64,000 nucleotides of DNA from Paramecium tetraurelia. Its lineage: Eukaryota > Ciliophora > Oligohymenophorea > Peniculida > Parameciidae. The translations under genes were made by a program, and so were the position numbers. A model generated the notes under the pieces. It ran no database searches and was not told where the DNA came from. It saw only the letters and a program-made list of their open reading frames with translations. Positions 25,445 to 38,023 of the stretch are shown in pieces (position 1 is the first letter of the stretch; the number at the start of each line of letters is the position of its first letter). The stretch is taken from the NCBI RefSeq assembly GCF_000165425.1, contig NW_001798973.1:188555-252554 (forward strand), written 5' to 3'.

Positions 25445-28400
25445 TCATGGATGATAATTATAAAATAATTATACTTAATAAAAATAATCTGCGAAGGTCT
25501 TTTCTATTTATTTGTTTTGTGCTGCTCCTTTAGCAAGTTATTATTATTTGGGAATGATGGAGTACAGCTTATCTAACTTGACATTTATTATTTGATCCCA
25601 TTCTTAACTTTTGTATGGTTGCATTCTTTGTTTGATTTTAGAGAATAGAACATTGAAATCATTGGGCATCTTTTGGAAGTACCTCAAGATCAGGACTGAT
25701 ATATCTGAGATTCTTATGTTATACAGGAAAGCACCAAATAGACAATTCTCTGCAATTAATCTCTATTGAATCTAAACTGTTATAGATGATATTTACATAT
25801 TATGAATGGCTGAACTAATCGTAAGTTTAGATGTCAGATATGATCTTCAAGCAGGTCATCAATGATCGTTTCTCCTGTATTAAGAGGGCACAGTTAATAA
25901 ACTAAATAAATCTGAAATAGAATTACGTCTAAAATGTATCCAAATATCTCATCAGTTATCATTTATCTGGTAATTTCAAATTCCAACAACCATTGAATAA
26001 CATAGAACAGCTGAGACATCTTATGAATGTAATTGCTTAAGTCATTCAAATTGATATATTTGAAAATTAGTAGGATCGATTAATAGATCTGATTTCTAAC
26101 TTGCTTCTTGCTTGTTGTCAATCGATTTAGGTATTTCAAATTTTGGAATATCTTCAATAATTAGAGCAAAGGCTTGTAGTAGAGTTTGTAAATATTTTGG
26201 ATACTTTTTTGCCCCAATTACCTTTCTTAATTGAATTCTTTATTTATAGAGTCCAAATGGAATTATACTTTCTAAATTACAAGCAAAATCCACTCATAAA
26301 GCTGATCAATCATGACTTACTTCAATTAGCCAATCTATCCAGTAGTATTTATCATCATCCGAGTCAATTTGAGCATATCAAAATTGATGGCTTATGCAAA
26401 TAAATTCAAATAAGCCTTATCATCAATAATCTACATGATGACACCATAGAGACTCCTAACATTTTCATTCAACATGCTCTGTAGGATAAAAACGATATCT
26501 CCAGTGTTTTAAATTTGATCTAAAAACTACAGAACATCATTCTTAAATTTCTATATGAGTTGATCAGATGCTAATTAATCTTTAATGGATTCATTTTCAA
26601 CATTGAGCAAATACATTTTGACCTTATGATAGTGAGTGATGATCTTTTGATTGGGGATGACTCTAAATTCGTGAAAATCAGAAAAGCATTCTTTTGGTAT
26701 GTTGATTTGGTTTATTTAATAAAATTCATCTTCCATTTTGACTTTAGCATTGATGAAAATTTTTAAGGATTTCAAAATCAATTCTTAGTCATTGAATAGG
26801 AATATTCGACTAAAATTAAAGATAGTTTTTCTATCAATTTACATTTTCTAAATAATGTCCTCAAACTTAATAAGAGCTTATTGATCAAATAGGACTTTCC
26901 AAATCTTATACAAGAATCTGTCTGTAAAAGGTGATTATTTTTTTAAGTATAAGAATGCGAAGTCAAAAGCCTTGCTATAAAGTTCCTAATAGTGAAATTG
27001 CTTAAACAAATCTAAGTTAATTGGATACAGAAACTATTCCATCTTGTAGAATTGTAATTTATTAATAACATCTAGTTGATATGTTGTGCATTTGATAGAT
27101 GCAAACAATCCCATAGCATAATACTTGAATGCAAATTCCTGGACATTTTGATCAGGATTTAATTGAATTATTTAGGCAAAGAACTCTAAGTATTATTCAA
27201 TCATAAAGCAACTGATTTCTTTCAAAATGTGTTTGATATTGTTTCTCAAGAATTTATCATTGATCCATTGGTTGTTCTGGATAATCCAAGAATTAAAAAA
27301 GCTTGCAATAATGGGCATAACAAAGGAATGTAACTAACTATAGTCATATTATCTTTGAAATCTAACAAGATTCCTCAGGAACTTAAGTCCCACTTAAATA
27401 GCCTCAATGGTGGTCAAAGTCTTGATTAAATTCAAGTTAAGTTCAATCCATTGTTGGGTGTGATTGGCAAAGATGGTCTTGCCAGCAAAATTAAGCAAAC
27501 TAATAGAATTAATTTTGGATATGTCCGATACCATAATGTTGGATGTGATTTGATAGATAATTTCTATGCTTTGTTTATCATTGGAATAGTATTTTTAGTA
27601 AATTTTGCAAATTTTACCCAGAGACTCCCATATTTTAATGTTTAAAGGTAACAATTCTGTGAGTTTAGCAATGAATTACTGATATTTGACAATGGACCAA
27701 ACCATTTTGATGTGATTAGTGATAGGATCCATGTGATCTAAATGTTGATTTTGTATCATCTTTTCAAGTTCATTTTAATCCAAGATTTAGAATTTGATTT
27801 CCTTCATGATGGTTTACAAGTTTCTTTTGTTTTTTACTTCAGCTCTTTTGATCTTGTGCCAATCCTTTTCTTTGAAGTCCTCTCTAATTTCTGAGGATAA
27901 CAGCAAATTCAGTAGATCGATCGCACTATCCAACAATTGTAAATCTGGATTGCTATTATTTCCGATCAAACTGGCAGTGATGATTTCAAGAAGGGCATCA
28001 AGATTGTGCTTGAAGAACTATTGCCTGACTATTTTTTGTTTTGAATCAAGGATCTTGAATTCTCCTACTCGATCTTATGGTTGCAATCTTCTGAGTACAG
28101 TGTCGATGATAATGAGGTACACTTGTTTATTGATTATTTGGGCTTGTTCTTTAAAATATTAAACAGGTATTTGATCATAAAAGTGCAAGACGATGTTGGC
28201 AATTATGGATGCAAAAAAATGATAGACGGGACGTGAATGAGTAGTAAATCTTTTGATTCTATTCCATGCAAATTCAAATATCTTACCAAACTCTGGTGTA
28301 TTTTGATGGTTTTGATCGATGTATGTGGATACCAAGCTTCCCACAATTTGGAGTGTGATTTCATTATCACTCTAATCTGCCAATTGACATAATAGAATGA

Positions 28401-28479
28401 GATTGTCTTGATTCATATTTTTGTGTAATTGATCTGGGTCTATTTGATATGTTTCATAGAGTTGTCTTTCAAAGTTCAT
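25445..28479 (-). CDS. Large alpha-helical repeat protein, possibly exportin/importin-beta-like
   Basis: 994 residues with two 25-nt introns near the 3' end; both restore the frame. The sequence is almost entirely amphipathic helices rich in Leu, Ile, Gln and Asn, with no signal peptide or membrane segment. Size and helical texture fit HEAT/ARM solenoids such as karyopherins; the N-terminus begins 'MNFERQLYETYQIDPDQL' with segments like 'ILLCQLADQSDNEITLQIV'. I cannot name a specific exportin, and no importin-beta signature is certain. It is divergently arranged with the FAM135-like gene, start codons 267 bp apart. Confidence 0.75.
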
Positions 28480-28746
28480 GTTAATTTTAATTCAATAATT
28501 AATTCATGACATTTCTGCACCTTCAAGGAAAACTATTTTAGGGTTTTTTAATAAATTAATAATTAATTAATCTAGTTCACAATACCAAACTTAGATAATG
28601 AACAGAGAGAGAGAGAACCAAATGAGAGTAGATAATGCTTTCTATTTCATAAATAACTTTGCCATTTGGTGATCACAACTTCTATTTTAAATAAATGGTC
28701 TAAATTCAAATAATATATATATAATATTTACAAAATTGAAAAGGAA

Positions 28747-30717
28747 ATGTTGGTCGGTAACTTGGAAATACTTGTGAATTTCAATTCTTTTCGAAATATT
28801 GACCTATTTGATTAGGGATATTACTCATTGAAGGTAGAAATGAGCTCAGAAAATGCTGAAGTTGTATAACCCTATCTAATGATATCGCAAACAGGGAATA
28901 AAAATGATGGGTAGATCTTGGACTCATGTTTTTGTTCGAGAGTGTTTGATATTTAGTATTCTGAACAATACATCGAATTGGACAACACTTGTTTATTTAG
29001 AATACTGTATTAGGCTCATCCAAACAAATATGCCGCAATCAAAGTGAATGTAGGTTTGCTGTATAGTTAAACCTTGGAGGGGGAATGCCCAATTTTATCG
29101 ATGCAATAAGTTAGTAATTTCGAATGCATAATCAACAATGCTTGCGAGGGAGTCTAATAAGGAGTGGATGTCATATTCGATAGCAATCATCTCTGCACTA
29201 CCAGGATGTACATTTACACAATGATATTGGATTACCGATTCACAGGAGGAGTCAATGGATTTCAGGAGTTTCTGAAGACAAAGACAAATGATTGTAATTC
29301 ACTCCATCTAACATTTTAGTTGAGTAACAGGAAGTCAACCAATTCATAGCAGAGTATGTAGATTCTCTGGGATCAATACAAACGAAGTACCGTAATTTGC
29401 TAATCTAAATCATTAATGAATTGAAGGATAAGAATATTTAAATGCAAAATTTAATGAGGATTCCCATTGTGCAAACAGCCAAATTCAAAGCCAATTTACA
29501 AACTAAAAGTTTGGGAGAAGACTGCCTATTGATAATCAATCAATTGGGACAGTCTTTGTTCTAATTATGGAATTAATTCCAACCGTTGCTCAAATACTCA
29601 AGGAATTACCTCGTGGAATCAGTGGATCAAAGGTTGTTATAAAACTGTAAGAAACTTTCATCGGAATCTGTCATCTCCAATTAGGCAACTTTTGAAGAGA
29701 TTCAAACTCAAATCTCATTGCCGTTGCTTAAACAAAGGGAGGACATTTGGAATCAGGCAAGGAAGAGTTCAAAGAATCAAACGCCAAGCATTTAATTATT
29801 GGATCAATTCTACTCGCAACCCAATGCTTTGCCCTTCTTCTTTGAAGACATAGTTTCCTCATAACAAAACATCACTCAATTTCAATAGCACTCATAAAAT
29901 AGAAAACATGTTCTTATATTGGTTCATGGATATTAGGGTACTTCAGCTGACTTATAAACTTGGAAGAGTTACTTAAAAATTAAATTCCCAAATCACCTAA
30001 TCATCCAATCGGAGATCAATTAGGATGACACAGAAGATAGTATCTCTGTCATGGCTAGTAGATTGGCTCAAGAAATATAGAGGTAAATCACTGATAGGAC
30101 TCACTTAAAATAATAAGTTTAAATATCATTCATTGGACATTCCTTGGGAGGAGTGTTGATTAGATGTGCTCTACAACATTTAAACAAATATCAAGATTGC
30201 ATGCATACCTTCATTAGTTTGGGTTCTCCTCATGTTGGATTGGGGATCCAACAATCCACTTTGATTGATGCAGGGTTATGGTTTATGAAGGCATTCAAAA
30301 AGGAAGATCAAAGGGTCTGTCTTAATCAAATGACTTTGTGTGATGAAAAAGATGTCCAAAAGACCTTCTTCTATAAGTTGTCTTAGAACTCCAAATTTGG
30401 GTGGTTCAAAAATGTCATTCTGGCTTTTTCACTTCAAGACAGCTATGTCCCTTTCTCATCGGCTAGTTTGACTCGGATCAAAGAACAAGGGTAACACTTA
30501 TTGTCTATTTCATAGTGATCGAGCAAATGCGCACAATCAAATGGTGGAATAATTGTTTCAGCAAGTACCATCTACCCTAATTAAAACTTCAGTTTTCTTT
30601 CCCAACATGAAAACCAATATTGACAAAATGATTGGTCGTGCAGCTCATATTGAATTTATCGACAACAGCAGCTTTGTTAGACTGTTTATTGATTATTATT
30701 ATGAATATTTGTTATGA
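28747..30717 (+). CDS. FAM135-family serine esterase (DUF3657 + DUF676)
   Basis: 636 residues with introns of 35 and 25 nt. The N-terminus matches the FAM135 start ('FRNIDLFDQGYYSLKVEM', compare human FAM135 'NVDLFQRGYYQIR'). The C-terminal alpha/beta hydrolase has 'HVLILVHGYQGTSADL', the nucleophile elbow 'IGHSLGGVLIR' (serine near residue 450), 'SLGSPHVGL', 'AGLWFMKAFKK' and 'SLQDSYVPFSSA', all in family order. FAM135 proteins are conserved in eukaryotes and predicted to be lipid or acyl esterases; their substrate is not settled. The assumed catalytic Ser, Asp (SLQD) and a C-terminal His are present. Confidence 0.9.
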
Positions 30718-30835
30718 TTAGAAAGGAAGAAGCACACAATAATTTTTCATTGAATTAAATTCCGATTTGTAATTATATTTTAAATCTATTTAGAGAAGGA
30801 GAAATAATTTTGGTCAATAATATTAAAATTAATTA

Positions 30836-31131
30836 ATGAGTTAGTCTCCCATAGTCTTTACAAACAAGCCCTCTAAACCCCATCCTCTAGATGACAGCGT
30901 TTGGAGACAGAGGACAAATTTGCCCAAACTACATATAAGAGACCTTTAACCTGAAATCAAAAGCGAGCCACATTACTTCAAAAATAATCAGCTTGAGGAT
31001 AGTTAAATTATCAATAATTATACTGTCCGATCTGGCGTATAACAAGAGGTAACCATATATTATTACATTTTAAGGAACCTGACTATATTGAAGTGGACTG
31101 GAATGCATTCCAACTCATCTCTTTGGATTGA
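30836..31131 (+). CDS. Small orphan protein
   Basis: 89 residues after removing a 26-nt intron (31049-31074). Hydrophilic with many Pro, Asn and charged residues, starting 'MSQSPIVFTNKPSKPHPLDD' and ending 'VDWNAFQLISLD'. No domain is recognised. It begins 118 bp after the FAM135-like gene. The reading beyond the TGA is open in other frames, so this could be the first exons of a longer gene. Confidence 0.5.
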
Positions 31132-32135
31132 TTCCAGCATTTTATTGAGTAAATAAAGAAATATATATATATTTTAAAAGGATTATATCTATTTCCCCAC
31201 GCTTGATTTAGATCTAATACGAATGTTTAGGCATTTAAAACCTAACTCATTTGTTTCTCCTTCCACCCTTTCTTTAATCTTCAATTACAAATTACCATAA
31301 TTAACTCAACCTTATATTTAAATTCAATTTCCTCAAATGCACCTCCCAAAATCCAAAAATCCTTATTAAAAACATCTCCAAAATATCCACTGACTATTAT
31401 AAATATCATCCCAACTATAACTCCTTAAATCATATGCGAAAAGTTATATAGATTTGTGTATATAATTCTTTTTTAAGTTCAACTTTCATATCAGAAAATC
31501 GAGGATCCATCCATTTAAATGAATACATTAGACTCTGTTAGCTTATTCTCAATATTCATACATGGTAACATCCTAATTCTATTGACTTGACGGTTTAATT
31601 AGTTCTAATAATTATTTATGTGCTCAAATTAATAGAACAGCATATGTTTTGTATTTAATTCTACATGTTGAATTCTACCATAATCATAAAAGTCTAAACT
31701 TCATTCTCGAGATATTTGTATATATTTATGTATTAATAAAATTTGGTGTCAATTATTTTCAGTAACACGAGTAGGCTAAAAGAGTGGATTCTTGTTACAA
31801 CACTTTTCCAACATCCTGAAAAATTGAGACTACAACTTGGATGATAGAGCTTTAAGAATTCTGGATCTTTCTAGTAGATTCGCCTATATGCAGACTTTAC
31901 TTATTCGAACTATTTTCTGTTGATCAAGCAATTCAAGAAGAGCATATTGTAAATATTAATTAATAGCTGAGTATGGCTGATAATAACTAACACATTATGA
32001 TTAAGATTACATTGTATTAATTATTATTATATAATTTGAAGGGTGTAAAATAAAAATGTCGTGGTTTAAAATAAATACCAGGATTTTTGTTATTAAATTG
32101 GGTTGACTCTGAATTTGAAAGTATATTACAATTAA
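31132..32135 (+). other. Unresolved coding-like stretch
   Basis: About 1 kb in which protein-like fragments occur in shifting plus-strand frames: 'DYIYFPTLDLDLIRMFRHL' near 31181, 'STDYYKYHPNYNSLNHM' near 31385, and 'DDRALRILDLSSRFAY' near 31840 followed in another frame by 'FSVDQAIQEEHI'. The last pair faintly resembles a histone-fold/TAF helix pattern. I could not join them with normal introns, so this may be a decayed gene, a gene with several introns I cannot place, or partly chance, since frames without TGA are common in such AT-rich DNA. Confidence 0.3.
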
Positions 32136-33719
32136 ATGAATACTAAATTAGAGACTATACCTGTACTTTAGGAGAAATGCAAATTTCATTAAAACGAATA
32201 AGCTAATTTAATTTGTCTGACAGCCTCGTGTTTAAATCAAGGATTTTTCTGTTTTCAATGTAAGAATCATCATGAAGGTCACAATGTAATTTAGGGAATG
32301 GAATTCTTTGACTCATTGAAATAGTTGGTCTGCTTTGATGGTTCCTCTAAGCCATCCAATAATGTGAACTAAGTGTCAGCCAGAATAGTAACAGCAATGC
32401 TGACAACGATTGACGAATTAGACGCATTGAATTAGTACTTCTCTGAGATTCTGGGGTCGATAAGATTACAATTCGAGAAATATTGTCAGATATCAAATGA
32501 TGTGAATGTGATAAACAACTTTTTGATTTTCTCTTAGAAGGAAGGAATAGAGCCATAATAATTCAAGGATAAATTTGAGGAGTGTTTGAAGAGACTCTGT
32601 CTGAAATTACAGAAATTGCACATCAAATCTACTGTCACATGTCAATCCAATTCATTGTTTGTACCAGACGAGAGACTATTCTAGGAATATTTGGAACCCC
32701 TTATATCAACCTTGAAGGGAATACGGTTGTAGGCTGAATCTAGTTTCACTAAGCCTCTATACTATAACAAATTGGATTTGAATTTCAAAAATGGGTTGAT
32801 GCCTTAGGTGAATTCCTTTTTTGAACCTGTAGTATTCGAGACAGATTAACCGAAGGAAGAGGATAAGGTGTTGGAGAGATTGTGGATAGACAAGAATGAA
32901 ACCATGAGGAAGATGTTGATGATGAAATAACGAACAAAGGAAGAACAGGTTATTGATGATGAACCATTCTCATATGGTAATGGAAGATTGGAAAAAGTGT
33001 TTGCTGTAGCTGGATCCAAAGTCTGGTTCCTAGATTTCATTTACAGTAAATTCAAACCAACATCTAAGCATTCAAAAATTGAACCCAAATAGGCTTGTGT
33101 AATATGCAAATGTCATCAGAAATTCGCGAGGATTAACGAGTTCTTGAATTGCAAGTATGGGGATCTGTATGGACCCTATCATTTAGAAGCTAGATTGTTG
33201 GACAGTTTCAAGATGGCCTTTGATAAGAGAACCAATAAGGATTACTTGATTGACAGAGGAGGTCTTTATTTCCACGACTTATGTGTGTATTGGTCATCAT
33301 TGGTGGAATGCGATGAGAAGAAAGGAACCATAGATTTTGAATCTCTATAAGAAGCAGTCAAAATATCACAGGAGACCTACTGTTATTTATGCAAGAGGAA
33401 GGGACCCACTCTTAAATGCAATAATGAAAATTGCCAGATTTGGATACATTACTATTGTTGGAAGGAGTTGGAACCTTCTCAATAATACTTGGACAATCAG
33501 AAATTTAGAATGCTGTGTTATCAACATGTGCCAGCCAAGTATCGTAAACCAGCTTGGGCTTCTTAGAACTTATTATTGGATGATCAATAGATGGAGAAGA
33601 GGGAAACCAAAGAATATAGACAAAGTTAGTTTGTTAAGTTTACATATCAAGAAGCAGGACAGTCCAGATACATATAGAAATTAGAACAATAGGCTACGAA
33701 GTAATAAAATGAGGAATGA
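32136..33719 (+). CDS. B-box plus extended PHD zinc-finger protein
   Basis: Intronless, 527 residues. The N-terminus has a B-box-like zinc site ('CKFHQNEQANLICLTASC', then 'CFQCKNHHEGH'). A helical middle follows, and residues about 315-470 form an extended PHD module: 'CVICKCH', 'YFHDLCVYWS', 'YCYLCKRKGPTLKC', 'CQIWIHYYCW' and 'CYQH', the C2HC-plus-PHD arrangement found in chromatin readers such as those of the JADE/BRPF/MLL groups. Expected role: binding nucleosomes or histone tails in the nucleus. The C-terminal 50 residues are Gln/Lys-rich. The stop lies 24 bp from the convergent PAP2 gene. Confidence 0.85.
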
Positions 33720-33743
33720 TTTATATTTAATTAGTATTAATTA

Positions 33744-35001
33744 TCACACTCCATTTGCATGAATCTTTGTCGAAATCACTCTACTCTCAGCATTGAGAAA
33801 GTCACCCTGTATATTTAGACCCAAATAAAACAAAGACTTCGAGTAAAAATAAGTAAGAACAAATCCTCCAAAGAAGCAAATTGGTATAGTTTGGAAAAGT
33901 ATTACTGCTGACAGATGCTCAGTAACTATGAAAAACACGAAAGGTTCCACTATCAACAGTAATACTAGCAAAAGCACAACTCTATAGACCTTTAGAGTCC
34001 ATCTTAATTTGGCGAAGTTCTGATAAAACTTATCCTCATCATAGGTTCCTCCACAGAGTTTAGTTCCCAAAAGCAGAAAATAAATGAAAAGTATTTAAAA
34101 ACTATTATTGAAACAATTGTTTTAAAGCACAGATGCACTTTTGAATTTATAGGGATTAGTTTATGATGCGCATTTCCTTAACATAGCATTCAACCACATT
34201 TCAACTTCTCCATTGTTAATTAGAATTTCATTGCGATTCAATCTGTAAAAAAGATAAGAAATCATTATCCATATAAAAGTTACAAAAGTTGAAATATAAA
34301 TTGTTCTCCTTCCAATTCCAGGTCCTCCTGTTGCCAAACACGTTTTAAAATAGTTAAGCAATTTATCATGAACATAGGTCATATAATTAATCATCACATA
34401 ACCTGAATATACCCAACCTAATAATACTTACCCAAAAGTGTGTGCACCAAAAAACACTCTAGATAATCCAGTGACAGATGTCCAAATGATTATGATTGCT
34501 ATGCTTATTACTCTGAGCACTTTTGGATATTTTACACTAATTTAAATTTATAATGTACTTCTCCTAATCTCTCCATACTGCTGGAAATAGTATACAAGGC
34601 AATAAGAAACACATCAAAGATGATTGCATAGCATGACCAGATGGCTTACCAAATTCTTTATTGCATTGCAGTCCTTTTATGTCTTCTTCAGTCCAAAATG
34701 GCCTAGCCTAATGATATATGTTTTTGAGTAGAGAGTTCAATGAAACAATGAACATTATCATGCAACCATATAAAATAGCCCCTAATTTATTTTCCCTGAA
34801 CATGAAAACGAGCAAGGCAATCCCTGGAAAAATGTTCAGCCAATCTGAAAAGAATGTCATTATTTCCTTTTCGCCTTTAAATTCCTTATTCTGCAAGTAA
34901 ACTGTTAACTTAGTATTCGCATCCCACATCAAATCATTAAGAATGATATCAAGTATTACATAGACTCCTAAAAATAGAGTAGAAAGTATGAAGGTTCGCA
35001 T
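33744..35001 (-). CDS. PAP2-family membrane phosphatase, copy 1
   Basis: 411 residues with one 22-nt intron. Six or more membrane helices enclose the phosphatidic acid phosphatase type 2 motifs: C1 'KNIYHQARPF' (K-x6-RP), C2 'PSGHA' and C3 'SRVFFGAHTFGQ'. Arg and His of C3 are present; the fourth position after His is Gln, where most lipid phosphatases have Asp, as in glucose-6-phosphatase and dolichyl-diphosphatase-type members. It would dephosphorylate a phospholipid or similar substrate in the endomembrane system. The C-terminal 190 residues add further helices. It lies 46 bp downstream of copy 2 on the same strand, a tandem duplicate. Confidence 0.88.
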
Positions 35002-35047
35002 TTTATTAAAATTACTGGGTTATTTTTATTACAATTTTATATATATA

Positions 35048-36362
35048 TCAAGAATTCTTGGCTTACAATTCAAACGACATTCTATTAAGTAGCAAATTAG
35101 AATACCCATCTGGAGCTGATTGGTCACTCTCTATTATTTATAAGAAATCGCCAGGCACTGAAATCTTTAAATAATATAGCACTTTCGAGTACACTACAGT
35201 TATGATCAATCCTCCTAATATCGACACTGGAACTATCTAAATTATAGATTCCATTACTTAACCAAATGCTTATGCATATACTGAATTAAACTCAATCAAG
35301 AAAAAAGGAATCAGCAAAGCTACTAACAATATCAACACAAATATCCTCAAAGTCTTGGACCAACAGGACAGTGACTTGTAATGATATCTGAATTGCTTCT
35401 ACAAGTATATTCCTTTGCTAAGTTTGATTCCAATCACAAAGCTTAGCATGAACCAAATATATAAACTCATACTAAAGCATATGTTCTATAAAACTGGAGG
35501 ACTATCGATTGTGTATAGACTTGTTTATTTCTGACACTTATCATAGACTGCATTCATCCACAATGTAGCTTCTGCTGGACTTATGAATAGATATCTGTTT
35601 AATTCTAGAAATAAGATCGATACACAAGTCCAACTGGATGCAATCAAACCGATAATATATATTACTCTGGTTGAAATGCCCTGATGTCCCACTTACAAAC
35701 ATTATGCTAAGTACTCTGTGATTCGATCATGAAAATAGTTCATGTAAATAATTGATATATAACCTTAATATACCCAACCCAGGAGGATTTAACCAAATGA
35801 ATGGACTCCCATAAATACTCTTGAGAATCCAGTCATGAAGGTCCAAAAAGTGATTATAAATATAAACAAGACCCTTAAATATAACGGATATTTGCAGCTA
35901 TGCTTATTAAAGTTATTACTTTGGCTGATCTTTCCAAATAGCTGGAAACAATATAGATGGTAAAAGGAAACACATAGCTTGTGATGACATTGCATGACCT
36001 GAAGGCTTTCCGAATTCCTTATTGCATTCATAAGGTTCAATCTCTTAAACGATAAAAAATGGTCTCGGCTGATGATAGAAATTTTTCAGCAAAGAATTAG
36101 AAGCAACTGAGAATAGAATCATCCCACCATATAACAATGCTCCTAATTTATTATCCAATATAAGAAAAGCAATTCCTGCTATGCTTGGAAGTACATAGAG
36201 TGAATATGAGAAGACTAGAAACATGTCTTTTTCACCGGAAAACTAGTTTGATTGCAAATATAATGTCAAGGTAGTGTTGGCATCCCACATTTCCTAATTA
36301 AATATAAGGTCGAGGGCTATGTATAAAAAGAGTGCAAATGTTGCAATAATAAATAGTTTCAT
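35048..36362 (-). CDS. PAP2-family membrane phosphatase, copy 2
   Basis: 430 residues with one 22-nt intron at the same position as in copy 1. Motifs are 'KNFYHQPRPF', 'PSGHA' and 'SRVFMGVHSFGQILLGWVY', so the same HxxxQ variant is kept in both copies, which argues for function. N-terminal sequence 'MKLFIIATFALFLYIALDLI' is a signal anchor or first membrane helix. The C-terminal region parallels copy 1 over its full length but with low identity, so the duplication is not recent. The start codon is 75 bp from that of the divergent SQR gene. Confidence 0.88.
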
Positions 36363-36437
36363 TAATTAATAATGATTATATGGTGGACATTGATTTTGCG
36401 AATGAGAATACATTTGAAATCATTTTTATTATAAAAT

Positions 36438-37886
36438 ATGGCAATTGTAAATTAGAATATACAATTGCTATTAGTAATATCTTTAGTGCTAGTAATTATA
36501 TTTAACATAAAATTAATGAGAAACTTGAATCATGTGTCATTGTATGCTTTCACAGCCCGAGCAATTCACAGTCAAGTGGCAATCATAGGAGGTGGAACTG
36601 CAGGATTGAATGTTTCTGCTCAATTAGTAAGAGATGGTCACTATATCCCATAACAAATTCGTGTGTTTGAACCATATAAGATGCATGCCTATCAAACTGG
36701 ATGGACATTGGTTGGTAGATAATGATTATCTAATGAAGGTGGTGGCATGTGTAAAGCCGATTAAACGATGAAGCCGATGGAAAAGGTTCTGCCCAAAAAT
36801 GTATGTCTGAGTGATTGTCCAGTTGTCAAAATTGACCCAGAATAGAACACAATAGTGACAATGGATGGATAGAAATACACATATGATTAATTGATTGTGG
36901 CAAGTGGAGTGCAACGTGATTACGCATCCATTAAAGGTATAAATATAAATTTATCCATTTTTTAGGTGCTTTGGAACAACTGAACAACCCAGAAGCACCA
37001 GTAGGAAGTATTTACTATTACAGATATGCCTAAAAGATAGACAAAATGATTAGAGAATTCGAAGGTGGTAAACTAATATTTTCAGAACCACCTACAAAAT
37101 GTGAGGGAATTCCATCTAATATTGTATTCCTAACACATGAAAGATTATCATCAAGAAATGTCAAATGTGATTTCCACGTGTACAAAGCCAATGATTCTAT
37201 TTTTGGCATTCCAAAATACTCAGAAATACTTGGAGAATTGGCTCATGAGAAGGGATTGCACTGTCATCTAAAAAAACGATTAATTGAAGTTCAAGATCAT
37301 AAAGCCATCTTTGAGGATGTTGAGACCAAACAACTATCTACATCCGATTATGATTTCTTGCATATTGTACCACCCTAAGTAAATAGTGAATCTCATATCT
37401 TATTAAGAAACCAGCTGCATTCATTGCTGAAAGTGGACTGGGTGATTCAGATGGGTTTGTCAATGTCCACCCAAACACACTCCAACATGTACGTTATGCC
37501 AATGTGTGGGCCTTGGGAGATTGCTCTTCACTTCCAACATCCAAGACTGCTGCTGCTGTGATGGCCCAAACTCCCATTCTTATTAAGAACCTCGTCAGAA
37601 CTTGGAAAATGAAATTGCCACCTCTGCCAGAATACGAGGGTATGCATATTTAAGATGGCATAAAGGTTACACCTCTTGTCCTGTCTACACTTCCAATAAG
37701 AAAGTCTTACTTGCCGAATTCAAGTACAACAAACAACTAGATGAAACATTCCCAGTCTTTCAATCATCAGATAGTAGAGCCATGTACTTGATGAAGAAAC
37801 ATTTCTTCCCATTCGCTTATTGGCAATTGATGGTTAGGGGTCTTTGGGGAGGCAGAGACGGAATAAGATTATTCAAAGGAGTCTGA
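36438..37886 (+). CDS. Sulfide:quinone oxidoreductase, mitochondrial type
   Basis: 446 residues with introns of 24, 29, 29 and 26 nt. It begins with a hydrophobic/basic leader, then the FAD Rossmann motif 'VAIIGGGTAGLNVSAQL', 'HAYQTGWTLVGGG', 'YDQLIVASGVQ', 'ESGLGDSDGFVNVHPNTLQH', 'ANVWALGDCSSLPTSKTAAA' and the C-terminal 'GYTSCPVYTSNKKVLLAEF' with 'ETFP' and 'MYLMKKHFFPFAYW', matching eukaryotic SQR from end to end. The enzyme oxidises sulfide and passes electrons to ubiquinone at the inner mitochondrial membrane. Cysteines in 'PTKCEG' and 'GDCSS' are candidates for the redox pair. The leader fits import into mitochondria. Confidence 0.92.
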
Positions 37887-38023
37887 AAATATGCTCATAT
37901 ACAATATATATAATATTAAGATAATCATGTAGTCTCGCATCAGAGTTAGTGAGGGGATAAAATAGCAATACGCTCTTAAATTTAATTCGCAATAAAATTG
38001 CTATTGAAATAAATATTTAATTT

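Noticed and set aside
31284-31437. Minus-strand frame of about 50 codons with a hydrophobic start
   Set aside because: Too short for this base composition, where TGA-free runs of this size are common; no supporting start context or splice sites.
35281-35320. Possible frameshift at an A6 run in PAP2 copy 2
   Set aside because: Recounting the run showed the frame continues normally and matches copy 1 to the C-terminus.
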